This document shows positions 23,876 through 33,499 of a stretch of 64,000 nt of DNA, in pieces. Position 1 is the first letter of the stretch. Each line of letters opens with the position of its first letter. The DNA is from G963665975 sp963665975 (lineage in GTDB: Bacteria; Bacteroidota; Rhodothermia; Rhodothermales; Bin80), in NCBI GenBank assembly GCA_963665975.1, contig OY762508.1, forward strand, positions 1,984,001 through 2,048,000, in the 5' to 3' direction. A program made the position numbers and the translations under genes. The notes beneath the pieces were generated by a model. That model made no database searches and was not told the DNA's origin. It worked only from the letters and a program-made list of their open reading frames with translations.

Positions 23876-25174
23876 GTGTGCGTCCCGTCCTGTGAAGCCT
23901 ATCTCCTGGGTCTGCCGCGCTTTTCCGAGCGCGGAGCGGCGGCCATGCGGCCCGGCCTTACCACCATCAAGACGTTGCTGGAGGCCATGGGCAATCCCCA
24001 CGATGCGTTCGAATGCGTCCATGTGGCCGGCACCAATGGAAAGGGAACCATGGCGTCACTCCTGGCGAGTATCGCCACGGCAAGCGGCCGACGAACCGGG
24101 CTCCACACGTCGCCCCATCTCACCTCCCTGCGCGAGCGCATGCGTATCGACGGCGCGCCGGCGCCGGAGGCCTGGCTGCGCGGGGCCGTGGCCCGCTACC
24201 GCGCCATCTTCGACGCAAAAGAGGCCACATACTTCGAAGCCACCACGGCGCTCAGCTTCCTGTACTTCGCGGAAAGCTCCGTGGACGTGGCCATCGTGGA
24301 AGTCGGCCTCGGCGGGCGACTGGACGCCACTAATATTCTCACGCCAGAACTCAGTGTGGTCACCGCTATTGCGCTTGAGCACACGGACATTCTCGGTGAT
24401 ACCCTGCAGGACATCGCCCGGGAAAAAGGCGGCATTATAAAGCCTGGCGTACCGCTGATCACAGGTGTCGAACAACCTGAAATCCTTGCCATCCTCGAGG
24501 GCATTGCGGACGCGCAGGACGCCCCGCTCTATCCCACAGGCGCGTGCTACCAGGCCTCAACGACACTGCAGGCGCTTACGCTCGACATCAGGACACCCGC
24601 AAGCCGGTACGCGGCGCTGACCGTGCCGCTTGCCGGCATCCACCAGCGCACCAACGTGCTGTTGGCCGTTCGCGCTGCGGAAATCCTCTTCCCGGACATC
24701 TGCGTTAATCCCGCCATCGTACAAGAAGGGCTGGGCGCAGTGCGCCGCCATTCCGGTCTTCGAGCTCGCCTGGAGCTTGTTCGCACGGATCCCGTGGTCC
24801 TGTTGGATGTCGCACATAATCCTTCTGCGCTGGAGGCGGTGCTCGAATTTGCGAAGACCCACGGCGCACGCCTGTTTGTAATCCTGTCTGTCATGGCCGA
24901 CAAGAACGCCGATGCGATAGCTCGGGCACTGGCCGCTGCCCGAGCATTTACGTTTGCCTGCAGTCTGGATAGTCCACGGGCCGTCCCCGGTGATCGTCTG
25001 GCGACCATTCTGGAAGCAGCGGGAGTCCCGGTGTTTGGAAACGGGGCGTTGCAGGACGGACTGGCGTTGGTCGCCAGCCAGGTGGCAGCCGGCGACGTTT
25101 GTCTTATCGCCGGCTCTCATTATCTCGCCGCGCAGGTGCTGCAAGAAGATCTTGCACGGAACTTTTTCCGCTGA
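23876..25174 (+). CDS. folC: Bifunctional folylpolyglutamate / dihydrofolate synthase
   Basis: Adds glutamate to dihydropteroate and tetrahydrofolates; 432 residues. Mur-ligase-like ATP site VAGTNGKGTMASLLASI, the family segment LHTSPHL, VEVGLGGRLDATNI, and VLLDVAHNPSALEAVL in the C-terminal domain. The start is taken as the GTG at 23876, 14 bases after the porX stop, because residues shortly after (YLLGLPRFSERG) match the FolC N-terminus and no good ATG precedes them. The short gap to porX suggests one transcript. folE at 5.6 kb feeds the same pathway. Confidence 0.9.
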   Translation: MCVPSCEAYLLGLPRFSERGAAAMRPGLTTIKTLLEAMGNPHDAFECVHVAGTNGKGTMASLLASIATASGRRTGLHTSPHLTSLRERMRIDGAPAPEAWLRGAVARYRAIFDAKEATYFEATTALSFLYFAESSVDVAIVEVGLGGRLDATNILTPELSVVTAIALEHTDILGDTLQDIAREKGGIIKPGVPLITGVEQPEILAILEGIADAQDAPLYPTGACYQASTTLQALTLDIRTPASRYAALTVPLAGIHQRTNVLLAVRAAEILFPDICVNPAIVQEGLGAVRRHSGLRARLELVRTDPVVLLDVAHNPSALEAVLEFAKTHGARLFVILSVMADKNADAIARALAAARAFTFACSLDSPRAVPGDRLATILEAAGVPVFGNGALQDGLALVASQVAAGDVCLIAGSHYLAAQVLQEDLARNFFR

Positions 25175-25506
25175 AACCGTAATATTGACAGGCATTTCTT
25201 GCAACCTTCCGCGAACTTCGCGTTATATTGGGTGTGTTCGGGGCATCGTTGCAGTTGCAATTGATTCTTCCGTAGCATCCATCCGTAATCGAACTGCCCG
25301 GATCGCTCCCTGCCTGTTCCAGACTCTGGCACCCTGCCAGGCCCATAAGAATATCTCTGCGCCGTGCACTGACCGCTCGGCTTCCTCACTTTGGCCACTT
25401 TTTTCTGGCCAATTAACCCATGACAGCGCGGGTTAGCGGACGTTTTCGCCAACGCACGCGCGTTTCCGCCACCTCACCAAGACCGCATTTTCGCAAGACT
25501 ATTGAC
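25175..25506. promoter_or_regulatory. Intergenic leader before rho with a perfect inverted repeat
   Basis: The 330 bases between folC and rho contain a possible promoter (TTGCAA at 25199-25204, 19 bases, TATATTG at 25224-25230). They also contain a perfect 7-base inverted repeat, TTGGCCA (25391-25397) and TGGCCAA (25406-25412), with a T-rich loop. Rho genes in many bacteria are autogenously controlled through their leader, so the hairpin may matter, but it lacks a trailing T run and is not a standard terminator. An open frame in register with rho begins at 25420, so a longer N-terminus is possible but less likely. Confidence 0.35.
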
Positions 25507-27267
25507 ATGAAGATCTCAGACCTGGAAGGAAAAAAGCTGCCGGAATTGAAGGATATTGCCCGCAGCCTGAAGCTGACGGGCTTTTCAACCCTTCGAAAGC
25601 GAGACCTGATCTATTTCATTCTGGAACACAAGGCGGCATCGGCCGCAGGCGGTAACGGTGCCGCACCGAGTGCCGCTACGCCAGACGCACCGGAGGTCCG
25701 GGAGCCGCGCGCCAAGCCGGAGCCTTTGCGTGCTGCGCCTCCGCGTAAGCAGACAGAAACTCCGCAGCGACCTAAACCGGAGTCCGCTGCGCCGCCCGCA
25801 CGTCCTGCCTCGGGCCGACGGTCCGGTCCACGGCCCTTCGCTGAACGACCAAAGTCACCCAGAGGCGACAAGCCCCTGCGAGGCGAACCACGAGAGGCTT
25901 CCCGATCCAAGGGGCCGCGCCAAGGCAGTGAATTCCGTCCTCGCGCCGACGAACCACGCGGAGGCCGAGAAGAGAACCTCCGTGGCAGGGGAGAACGAGG
26001 CAACAGCCGGCGGCAGAATGCGCCCAACACGCGGCACGACCGCCGCCGCTCCCGCCGGGACGGCAGGCGCGTATCCAGGGACGAGCGACGGAAACGCGTA
26101 TTTGAGGGACGCCCGGAATACATGGCGAAGCACGATCCGAACAAGATCGAGCTCGACGGCATGATCCAGAAGGTGGGAGTCCTCGAAGTATTGCCTGACG
26201 GGTACGGTTTTCTGCGTTCCGCCGAGTACAACTACCTGCCGAGTCCCGACGACATCTACGTGTCTCCGTCGCAAATCAAGCGATTCAGCCTGCGCCTAGG
26301 CGACACCGTGGACGGCAAGGTGCGTCCTCCCAAGGAGGGAGAACGCTTTTTTGCTCTCATACAGGTCAACGAAATCAACGGCCGCCAGCCGGGAGCGGTG
26401 GAAGAGCGTCAGAGCTTCGACTATCTCACACCGCTGTACCCAGAAGAGCATCTCCACCTGGAAACCCGTGCAAGCGAAGTCAATATGCGTGTTCTGGACC
26501 TGTTCGCACCGATAGGAAAAGGGCAACGTGGGCTCATCGTGGCGCAGCCCAAGACCGGCAAGACGATCCTGCTCCAGAAAATCGCTAACGCGATTACCAC
26601 CAACCATCCAGAGGTACACCTCTTGATCCTGCTCGTAGACGAGCGGCCCGAGGAAGTAACCGACATGGCGCGCAACGTCAAAGGCGAGGTGATTGCCTCG
26701 ACGTTCGACCAGGAACCGGAAAAACACGTAGAGGTGGCCAACATCGTCCTGGAGAAAGCCAAGCGCCTGGTGGAAGCCAGGCAGGACGTGGTCATCCTTC
26801 TGGACTCGATCACGCGACTGGCGCGCGCCCATAACGCCGTGGCGCCAGATTCCGGGCGGACCCTTTCCGGAGGTATCGAAGCCGGCGCACTGCGAGGACC
26901 CAAACGGTTCTTCGGAGCCGCCCGCAACGTGGAGGAAGGCGGCTCGCTCACCATTATTGGCACAGCGCTAATCGATACGGGCAGTCGCATGGATGAAGTG
27001 ATATTCGAAGAATTCAAAGGCACGGGCAATATGGAGCTCGTACTCAACCGGGAAATGGCCGACCGCCGCATTTTCCCCGCCATCAATGTCGTGATGTCCG
27101 GCACACGGCGTGAGGAACTGCTTATCCCGGAAGCGCGCCTGTCCCGCATCTGGATCCTTCGGAATCTATTGGCCGACATGGATCCGATTCCAGCAATGAC
27201 GTTTCTGCTCGACCGGATGCGCGGAACAAAGAGTAACGACGAATTCCTGGTCACGATGAACTCGTAA
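25507..27267 (+). CDS. rho: Transcription termination factor Rho with long disordered insertion
   Basis: RNA-dependent ATPase that ends transcription; 586 residues. The Rho_N helical domain (MKISDLEGKKLPELKDI, residues 1-48) is followed by about 155 residues rich in Arg, Gly, Pro, Ala and Glu with many RGE/RRS patches. The RNA-binding cold-shock-like domain comes next (GVLEVLPDGYGFLRS), then the RecA-type motor with Walker A (AQPKTGKTILLQKI), Walker B (DVVILLDSITRLARAHN), the Q-loop/R-loop region and the terminal FLLDRM. Such intrinsically disordered insertions are known from Bacteroidota Rho, where they affect RNA handling. The ATG at 25507 is chosen because it begins the Rho_N domain. Confidence 0.95.
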   Translation: MKISDLEGKKLPELKDIARSLKLTGFSTLRKRDLIYFILEHKAASAAGGNGAAPSAATPDAPEVREPRAKPEPLRAAPPRKQTETPQRPKPESAAPPARPASGRRSGPRPFAERPKSPRGDKPLRGEPREASRSKGPRQGSEFRPRADEPRGGREENLRGRGERGNSRRQNAPNTRHDRRRSRRDGRRVSRDERRKRVFEGRPEYMAKHDPNKIELDGMIQKVGVLEVLPDGYGFLRSAEYNYLPSPDDIYVSPSQIKRFSLRLGDTVDGKVRPPKEGERFFALIQVNEINGRQPGAVEERQSFDYLTPLYPEEHLHLETRASEVNMRVLDLFAPIGKGQRGLIVAQPKTGKTILLQKIANAITTNHPEVHLLILLVDERPEEVTDMARNVKGEVIASTFDQEPEKHVEVANIVLEKAKRLVEARQDVVILLDSITRLARAHNAVAPDSGRTLSGGIEAGALRGPKRFFGAARNVEEGGSLTIIGTALIDTGSRMDEVIFEEFKGTGNMELVLNREMADRRIFPAINVVMSGTRREELLIPEARLSRIWILRNLLADMDPIPAMTFLLDRMRGTKSNDEFLVTMNS

Positions 27268-27374
27268 CTGGTATGCGCCACAACAAATGTTTCTGAGAAT
27301 TCCCGGTTGCCAGTAATCGGAACCGCTACACCTACTTCCTGTTTGCGCTACCGCGCCCAACCCGCCGCCATTAA

Positions 27375-28130
27375 ATGGGAGAGAGCGAAGATATCCGGGT
27401 AGTTCTGTTTGACATGGACGGCGTTCTGGTGGACGTCTCGCGCTCCTACCGGCGCGCCATTGAAGAGACCGTACTGCATTTTACAGGGCGCCATATCCAC
27501 GCCAACACGGTCCAGCGGTACAAGAACAACGGGGGTTTCAACGACGACTGGGCGCTCACCCATGCCATCATTACAGACAGCGGCATGGAGGTCTCGCTGT
27601 CACGCGTGATCAACGAATTCCAGCGGCGCTATCGCGGTGAATCCTGGGACGGCTTTATCGCCGACGAATTGCCGCTAATACAGACCTGTACGCTGGAATC
27701 CTTTTCCCTCAGCGGGCGCATTCTGGGCATCGTGACCGGCAGACCCGAAGCCGAGGCACGATGGACACTGAACCGGCTAGGCTGGAAACGCTATTTCCCG
27801 TTGCTTGTAGCCAGAGAAAAGCACGAAGGACGCGGGAAGCCGGATCCGTTTCCGCTGCAGCAGGCGCTTGGCATCCTGAATGCCGCTGGCCTAAACATCA
27901 GGCCCGACGTTGCTGTGTACATTGGCGATTCGGTCGACGACATGATGGCGGCGCGCGAGGCCGGCATGTGGGCCATTGGCGTAGCGCCCCCCTTCCTTGA
28001 GCGCGAACCTCACGCACTCCTGCTTCGCCAGCGCGGGGCCCATATCGTTATCCACGAGTCGGACACATTGCCGGATCTGGTTGCTTCGTTGCCGGAACAA
28101 CTCACGCTGGCCTCAAGGGAACAGGCATAG
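27375..28130 (+). CDS. HAD-superfamily phosphatase, subfamily IA
   Basis: A 251-residue HAD hydrolase. Motif I is VVLFDMDGVLVDVSRSY with nucleophile Asp and acid/base Asp, motif II the Thr in GIVTGRPEAEA, motif III the Lys in GRGKPDPFPLQ, and motif IV GDSVDDMMAAREAGM. The cap is of the helical C1 type. The sequence resembles a HAD-IA subgroup of unknown substrate found in several phyla. It starts about 107 bases after rho on the same strand; no pathway context is evident. Confidence 0.85.
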   Translation: MGESEDIRVVLFDMDGVLVDVSRSYRRAIEETVLHFTGRHIHANTVQRYKNNGGFNDDWALTHAIITDSGMEVSLSRVINEFQRRYRGESWDGFIADELPLIQTCTLESFSLSGRILGIVTGRPEAEARWTLNRLGWKRYFPLLVAREKHEGRGKPDPFPLQQALGILNAAGLNIRPDVAVYIGDSVDDMMAAREAGMWAIGVAPPFLEREPHALLLRQRGAHIVIHESDTLPDLVASLPEQLTLASREQA

Positions 28131-28543
28131 CATTGGGGCAGGTCTTCGTAGCGCCGAGCCCCGAGGCCGTTCGGTCTTCTGACGGCGCTTCCCCGCACAG
28201 GATTCGTTGCCGCTGCTTCTCGGAAAGGAAGAAGCCTGTACGGCATTGTTGCTCGCACGTTTGCGAGAGCCAGGAGGCACTTTCGGGCTACCATCAGGCT
28301 CCGAGCCCACGACCCGGATACATACCGCGATCCCTACGCCCTGACCTGTAGCAACAGGGTTGTGTGGAATGCCGCCAACGTACATGTCGCTGGCTGGTTG
28401 CGCGGTCGGTGTTGGTCACCGGGCTGCGACAAAAAGTCCAACGAACTGACCAAACTTGCGTGCGTGCAGCATGAGCTCATCCAAGGCGTATATATCCTTA
28501 AAGAAGGCGTATCTTTTGCGCCCACAGCCTTCCAGTGCATCGT
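28131..28543. other. Intergenic region without recognised gene
   Basis: About 410 bases between the HAD phosphatase and proline dehydrogenase genes. No open frame here resembles a protein, and no RNA gene or repeat is apparent. A TATCTTTTG string near 28510 may belong to a promoter of the downstream gene but has one base too many for the -7 consensus. Confidence 0.4.
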
Positions 28544-29410
28544 ATGATCCGACTCCCCTTCATTCTTGCACGCGGGTTTGTCGCCTCCGAGACGATGGAC
28601 GGCACGATGCCCGTTCTCCGGGGTCTGCGAAATAATGGCTTGCTAACCACAGTGGACCTGTTGGGCGAACACGTCACGAGTCGGCGTCTCGCCAATCATG
28701 GACGTGATACGTATATCCGGCTCCTTCACGCGCTCGCGCGTGAAGACGGACCCAATGCGCCGGATCGCAATATCTCTATCAAGCTCTCCATGATTGGGCA
28801 GCTCATCGATGAGTCCTTCTGCCTCGACAATCTGCGCCAGATCCTGGACACTGCGCAAGCTACACAGGCCTTTGTCCGCCTCGATATGGAGGGCTCTGCA
28901 ATCTTCGACTCCACGTTGCGCCTCTTCGAAACCGTCTTTCCGGAATACCGGGAGCATGTGGGTATCGTGCTACAGGCTTACCTCAAACGGACGCACAGGG
29001 ACATTGAGCGCATGTGTGACCTGCAAGCACGCGTACGCCTTTGCAAGGGGGCGTACAAGGAGCCGCCGGAGCTCGCACACCAAAGCATGGAAATGATCCG
29101 CAAGCACTACATCACGTACATGCAGATGCTGCTTACTCGCGGCCACTACCCGGGGATCGCAACGCACGACGATCGTCTGCTTGAGGCCACACGCACGTTT
29201 GCCGAATCGGAAGGCATTTCCCGGGAGACCTTCGAATTCCAGATGCTATACCGGTTCCGGCCGCAGACTCAGATCGCAATCGCCCGGGAAGGATACAACA
29301 TGCGGGTCTACGTACCGTTCGGCAGGAACTGGCTACCCTATTACACGCGCCGGCTTCGAGAACGAAAGGAGAATATATTTTTCGTGTTTAACACACTATT
29401 CCGCAAGTAA
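28544..29410 (+). CDS. Proline dehydrogenase
   Basis: Monofunctional FAD-dependent proline dehydrogenase, about 288 residues, forming an (alpha/beta)8 barrel that oxidises proline to pyrroline-5-carboxylate. Diagnostic segments are ISIKLSMIGQ, AFVRLDMEGS, GIVLQAYLKRT, ARVRLCKGAYKEP, GIATHDDRLL and, at the end, RVYVPFGRNWLPYYTRRLRER, the flavin and substrate Arg-Arg motif. The length fits the bacterial and Deinococcus/Thermus-type single-domain enzyme; no pyrroline-5-carboxylate dehydrogenase is adjacent. ATG 28544 is preferred over an in-frame GTG at 28535. Confidence 0.92.
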   Translation: MIRLPFILARGFVASETMDGTMPVLRGLRNNGLLTTVDLLGEHVTSRRLANHGRDTYIRLLHALAREDGPNAPDRNISIKLSMIGQLIDESFCLDNLRQILDTAQATQAFVRLDMEGSAIFDSTLRLFETVFPEYREHVGIVLQAYLKRTHRDIERMCDLQARVRLCKGAYKEPPELAHQSMEMIRKHYITYMQMLLTRGHYPGIATHDDRLLEATRTFAESEGISRETFEFQMLYRFRPQTQIAIAREGYNMRVYVPFGRNWLPYYTRRLRERKENIFFVFNTLFRK

Positions 29411-29438
29411 GCCCGTACCGTGCAATCGCATTTCCTTC

Positions 29439-30443
29439 CTATGCCACAACCGCTGTGGCAACTGCTTCCTGCGCCGCCAGCCAGCGCTCGGCATCGATCG
29501 CCGCCATACAGCCTGTGCCCGCCGCCGTCACTGCCTGCCGGTAAACATGATCCTGCGCGTCCCCACAAGCAAAGATACCCTCGATGTTCGTGGTGGTCGA
29601 TGAATGCTGCGTAACGATGTAACCCAGCGCATCCATGTCCAACCACCCGTTGAACAGTTCCGTGTTGGGTTGATGCCCGATGGCGATGAAAAAGCCTCCA
29701 ACTGGCAATTCCCTCGTCTGGCCGGTCGAAGTATGCTCTAGGAGCACGCCACGCACCTCGTCTTTACCGAGCACGTCGGTCACGATCGTGTCCCAGATGA
29801 TCTCGATCCTGTCATTGTCAAACACGCGCTGCTGCATGATCCTGGAGGCCCGGAATGCATTGCGCCGATGGATCAGATGCACCCTGCTCGCAAAGCGCGT
29901 CAAGAATAGTGCTTCCTCCATGGCGGTGTCTCCGCCGCCGACCACTGCTATTTCAACGTCTCGGAAAAACGCGCCATCACAGGTCGCACACGCCGATACC
30001 CCACGCCCCAGGAGCCGCTTTTCGTTGTCAAGCCCCAAATACTTGGCGGAGGCGCCGGTCGCCACGATCACGCTGTCTGCGGTAAGCGGCTCCTCCTCGT
30101 CCACCAGTAGCCGGAAGGGCCGCCGGGACAGATCGACTGCCGTCACCATTCCCCAGCGGGCATCTGCTCCAAAGCGGACGGCCTGGCGCTTGAAGTCCTC
30201 CATCATTGCCGGCCCCATCACCCCATCCGGATAGCCGGGATAATTCTCTACGTCCGTCGTTGTGGTGAGCTGCCCGCCCGGCTCCAGTCCGGTGATGACG
30301 ACCGGGTGAATACCGGCCCGTGCCGCGTAGAGCGCAGCCGTATAGCCCGCCGGGCCCGATCCGATGATGACCAGCTTCTGGTGCTCCACCCGAGAGAAGT
30401 CGATCCCATCCCACGGCGAGGACATATTCCCATTCGTTTCCAT
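29439..30443 (-). CDS. trxB: Thioredoxin reductase
   Basis: NADPH- and FAD-dependent reductase of thioredoxin, 334 residues. FAD site VIIGSGPAGYTAALYAARAG, redox-active pair in SACATCDGAFF, NADPH site VVGGGDTAMEEALFL, and the closing FAD motif FACGDAQDHVYRQAV. It is 45 bases downstream of trxA on the same strand, so enzyme and substrate are probably co-transcribed. A perfect 7-base hairpin (TGCCACA/TGTGGCA, 29442-29460) lies over its last codons. Confidence 0.94.
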   Translation of the reverse strand: METNGNMSSPWDGIDFSRVEHQKLVIIGSGPAGYTAALYAARAGIHPVVITGLEPGGQLTTTTDVENYPGYPDGVMGPAMMEDFKRQAVRFGADARWGMVTAVDLSRRPFRLLVDEEEPLTADSVIVATGASAKYLGLDNEKRLLGRGVSACATCDGAFFRDVEIAVVGGGDTAMEEALFLTRFASRVHLIHRRNAFRASRIMQQRVFDNDRIEIIWDTIVTDVLGKDEVRGVLLEHTSTGQTRELPVGGFFIAIGHQPNTELFNGWLDMDALGYIVTQHSSTTTNIEGIFACGDAQDHVYRQAVTAAGTGCMAAIDAERWLAAQEAVATAVVA

Positions 30444-30488
30444 CGCTCCAAATAGATCACTGTGGTAAAACAGACCGCGCCGTGCGTC

Positions 30489-30833
30489 CTATGTCACGTT
30501 TGGCGCCAACGCGTCCATGCGCTTGGCCAGCTGCCGCTTTGGCACCGCGCCAACCATCTGATCCGTCACCTGACCATCGTCAAAGAAAAGCAGGGTCGGA
30601 ATGGAGCGCACGCCGTATTGCATGGGCGTGTGCGGATTGTTATCCACGTCCATCTTGGCTACTTTCACGCGTCCTTCATATTCGGCCGCTAATTCTTCAA
30701 TCACCGGTGCAATAACCCGGCACGGGCCGCACCATGCAGCCCAAAAGTCTACAAGCACCGGTAGTGGTGACTCCAATACTTCCTTATTGAAACTGTCGTC
30801 CGTTACGGTAATGTATGCGGCGTTGTTAGCCAT
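30489..30833 (-). CDS. trxA: Thioredoxin
   Basis: Small dithiol redox protein, 114 residues, close to the family standard. The active site is DFWAAWCGPCRVIAP, followed by the conserved Asp (KMDVDNN) and cis-proline segment (VRSIPTLLFF). A CGGGAGG ribosome-binding sequence (complement of 30840-30846) lies six bases before the ATG at 30833. It precedes trxB on the same strand. Confidence 0.95.
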   Translation of the reverse strand: MANNAAYITVTDDSFNKEVLESPLPVLVDFWAAWCGPCRVIAPVIEELAAEYEGRVKVAKMDVDNNPHTPMQYGVRSIPTLLFFDDGQVTDQMVGAVPKRQLAKRMDALAPNVT

Positions 30834-30973
30834 GGCGGCCTCCCGATTGAGTTAATGCGAGTGTTTTGGGCTGCCGAACCCATACGGCTAAAACAGGGCT
30901 CCGGCAGGAGGGTTTCCGGCTCGTAGACAGAGAAATATTCGTGCCAATCTGCAGGAAGAGACACTTTGGCAGA

Positions 30974-33238
30974 CTACGATGCCATCCGCTTTGGTATCGT
31001 CTCAAAGTAAGGGGCCTTCAATGCGCCCGGAGAAGCGGAAAGGACCTGCTGCCCGTTGACAGCGATTTCAACAGTGGCCGCTACGACGGCGCCGATCGCA
31101 CGGACACCTACTGCGTGGCCGCGCAGAAGCCTGTTGATCCGGCCTGCCTCATCCGGCTTTGCCGTAAACACGATACGCGACTGCGCCTCGCCGAAGAGCA
31201 GCGCATCCAGACGATAGGGTTCGGCAACGGCGACCTCCACGCGCGCGCCCAGACCGTCGGAAAAAATGGCGCTCTCTGCCAGACAAACCGCCAGACCGCC
31301 GTCCGAAATGTCATGCGCGCTGCGGACCAGACCAGCGCGGATGAGCTTCAATGCCGCCCGCTGCACGGCGCGCTCTTCGTCCAGGTCCAAATGCGGTGCA
31401 TCGCCACAGGTCTTGCCGTGCACGGTGGCCAGATATTCAGACCCCCCGAGGTCTCCCAGTGTCGTTCTGTGGTCCCAGGCGGCCGGAGTAAGCAAAAAGA
31501 TGACGTCTCCCGCAACGCGGAACGCTGCCGTCGTACCGTGGGCCTCCAGATCGTCCACGAGACCGAGCATACCAATGGTTGGCGTCGGAAACACCGCGCC
31601 GTCCGGGTTTTCATTGTAAAAGGATACATTGCCACCGGTGACCGGCGTGTTCAGCACCCGGCAGGCATCCCCGATGCCGCCCACAGCCTCCCGAAATGCC
31701 CAATAGACTTCCGGCTTGTACGGATTGCCAAAATTAAGGCAGTTGGTAATCGCAAGCGGCTTGCCGCCAGCGCAGACTACATTCCGCGCAGACTCCGCTA
31801 CAGCAATCTGCCCGCCCTTGCGCGGGTTGAGCCAAACATAGCGGCCATTACAATCCGTCTTGACGGCCAGCGCCTTGCCCGTATCCTTGAGGCGCACGAG
31901 GGCGGCGTCGCTCGGCCCGGGGCCCGACACCGTATCGGTGCGCACCATCGTGTCATACTGTTCGTACACCCACTGCTTCGAGGCAATGTTGGGCGCGCCC
32001 ATGAGAGCCATCAGAGTGTCGGTAGCCGTCGCGGGCGTACAGTCTTCAACGCCCTTGATCACCCGCACCGTATCGAGATACGTCGGCCAACGCGTTTCCC
32101 TGTGATATACCGGCGCACCCCCGCCCAGCACCAGGTGGTCGGCTTCCACATCCGCGACCTGCACGCCCTTGTGGGTGACCCTGACTCGCCCGTCTCCGGT
32201 GACCCTGCCGATCGGTACGGCGTGCAGGTCCCACTTTTCAAAGATGGCTTCCAGTGTTTCTTCGCAGCCGGGCTTGCATACAATAAGCATGCGCTCCTGA
32301 CTCTCGGAGAGCATGATTTCATAGGGCGTCATACCGGACTCGCGCACTGGAACCAAATCGAGGTTCAACGCCATGCCAGTATTGCCCTTCGCGCTCATTT
32401 CACACGAAGAGCAGGTAAGCCCGGCCGCTCCCATGTCCTGAATGCCGACGACGATGTCCGCCTCCAGGGCTTCCAGTGTAGCCTCCAGCAGCAGCTTCTC
32501 GGTGAACGGATCGCCTACCTGCACACTTGGCCGCTTTGCCTCACTGGCCTCGGAAATCTCTTCGGAGGCAAATGTTGCTCCGTGAATACCGTCGCGTCCG
32601 GTGGAGGAGCCAACGATATAGACGTGGTTGCCGGGACCCAGGGCAATGGCGCTGGCCGTGTGTGCCACCTTCACAACACCTACGCTCATGGCGTTCACGA
32701 GCGGGTTGCCTTCATACGAGCGGTCAAAGTATACCTCACCGCCTACCGTAGGCACGCCGAAGGAGTTGCCGTAGTCGCCGATCCCACGTACGACCCCATC
32801 AAAGAGATAGCGCACCCGGGAGTTGTCCAGAGAACCGAACCGCAGCGAATTGAGCGCACACACCGGACGCGCGCCCATCGTGAAGATGTCCCGGTGAATG
32901 CCGCCGACACCGGTGGCCGCACCCTGATACGGCTCTACTGCAGATGGGTGGTTGTGGCTCTCGATCTTGAAGGCGATGGCCAATCCGTCGCCGATATCCA
33001 CGAGTCCAGCGTTTTCCTCCCCGGCTTCAACCAGCAGAGCCTCACCCTCACGCGGCAGCGTCTTGAGAACGGCTATCGAATTCTTGTACGAGCAATGCTC
33101 GCTCCACATCACGGAATAGATGCCGAGTTCAGTCAGTGTCGGCACCCGGCCGAGCCGTTCCAGGATCCATCCGTATTCATCTTCCGTGAGCCCATGCTCC
33201 AGGGCAAGGTCGAGCGAAACATCTTTCTCTGGTGTCAT
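30974..33238 (-). CDS. purL: Phosphoribosylformylglycinamidine synthase subunit PurL
   Basis: Synthetase subunit of FGAM synthase, fourth step of purine synthesis; 754 residues, so it is the small type that needs separate PurQ and PurS partners, neither of which is in the window. Segments: SVMWSEHCSYKNS near the N-terminus, SHNHPSAVEPYQGAATGVGG, GDYGNSFGVPTVGGEV, and the second half-domain with DISDGGLAVCLAE. The ATG at 33238 is chosen because it starts the conserved region; the frame is open for 46 codons more. A promoter-like element lies just upstream (33266-33296). Confidence 0.94.
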   Translation of the reverse strand: MTPEKDVSLDLALEHGLTEDEYGWILERLGRVPTLTELGIYSVMWSEHCSYKNSIAVLKTLPREGEALLVEAGEENAGLVDIGDGLAIAFKIESHNHPSAVEPYQGAATGVGGIHRDIFTMGARPVCALNSLRFGSLDNSRVRYLFDGVVRGIGDYGNSFGVPTVGGEVYFDRSYEGNPLVNAMSVGVVKVAHTASAIALGPGNHVYIVGSSTGRDGIHGATFASEEISEASEAKRPSVQVGDPFTEKLLLEATLEALEADIVVGIQDMGAAGLTCSSCEMSAKGNTGMALNLDLVPVRESGMTPYEIMLSESQERMLIVCKPGCEETLEAIFEKWDLHAVPIGRVTGDGRVRVTHKGVQVADVEADHLVLGGGAPVYHRETRWPTYLDTVRVIKGVEDCTPATATDTLMALMGAPNIASKQWVYEQYDTMVRTDTVSGPGPSDAALVRLKDTGKALAVKTDCNGRYVWLNPRKGGQIAVAESARNVVCAGGKPLAITNCLNFGNPYKPEVYWAFREAVGGIGDACRVLNTPVTGGNVSFYNENPDGAVFPTPTIGMLGLVDDLEAHGTTAAFRVAGDVIFLLTPAAWDHRTTLGDLGGSEYLATVHGKTCGDAPHLDLDEERAVQRAALKLIRAGLVRSAHDISDGGLAVCLAESAIFSDGLGARVEVAVAEPYRLDALLFGEAQSRIVFTAKPDEAGRINRLLRGHAVGVRAIGAVVAATVEIAVNGQQVLSASPGALKAPYFETIPKRMAS

Positions 33239-33265
33239 GCGTGTAGCGTCGGTTGAGGTCGGTGC

Positions 33266-33296
33266 CAAAGATACCCCTGCTGCCCGCAACCAACAA
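33266..33296 (-). promoter_or_regulatory. Probable purL promoter
   Basis: On the minus strand TTGTTG (33291-33296) and TATCTTTG (33266-33273) are spaced by 17 bases. TATCTTTG fits the Bacteroidota -7 consensus TAnnTTTG exactly. The box ends 27 bases before the purL start codon, giving a short leader. Confidence 0.5.
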
Positions 33297-33499
33297 CAAA
33301 CACTGGACGAATACCCTCGAAATCCGCGCACAAAAATGGCGGATCGCCCATGGTGTCCGGCAAGCGCCGCACGCAACGCCCGTCGTGAGCGTCAAGTCCC
33401 CCGAGTACGTGACAGATTGGGGCAAGATTAGTATTTGTGAGCAGGTTACAGGAACCAGCACAGGCCTCGTCCGCTACCGGGGAATCCGACTACCTGACA

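Noticed and set aside
30866..33256. A 796-codon open frame on the plus strand
   Set aside because: It lies wholly antisense to purL, has no family-like sequence, and results from GC-rich third positions of the real gene.
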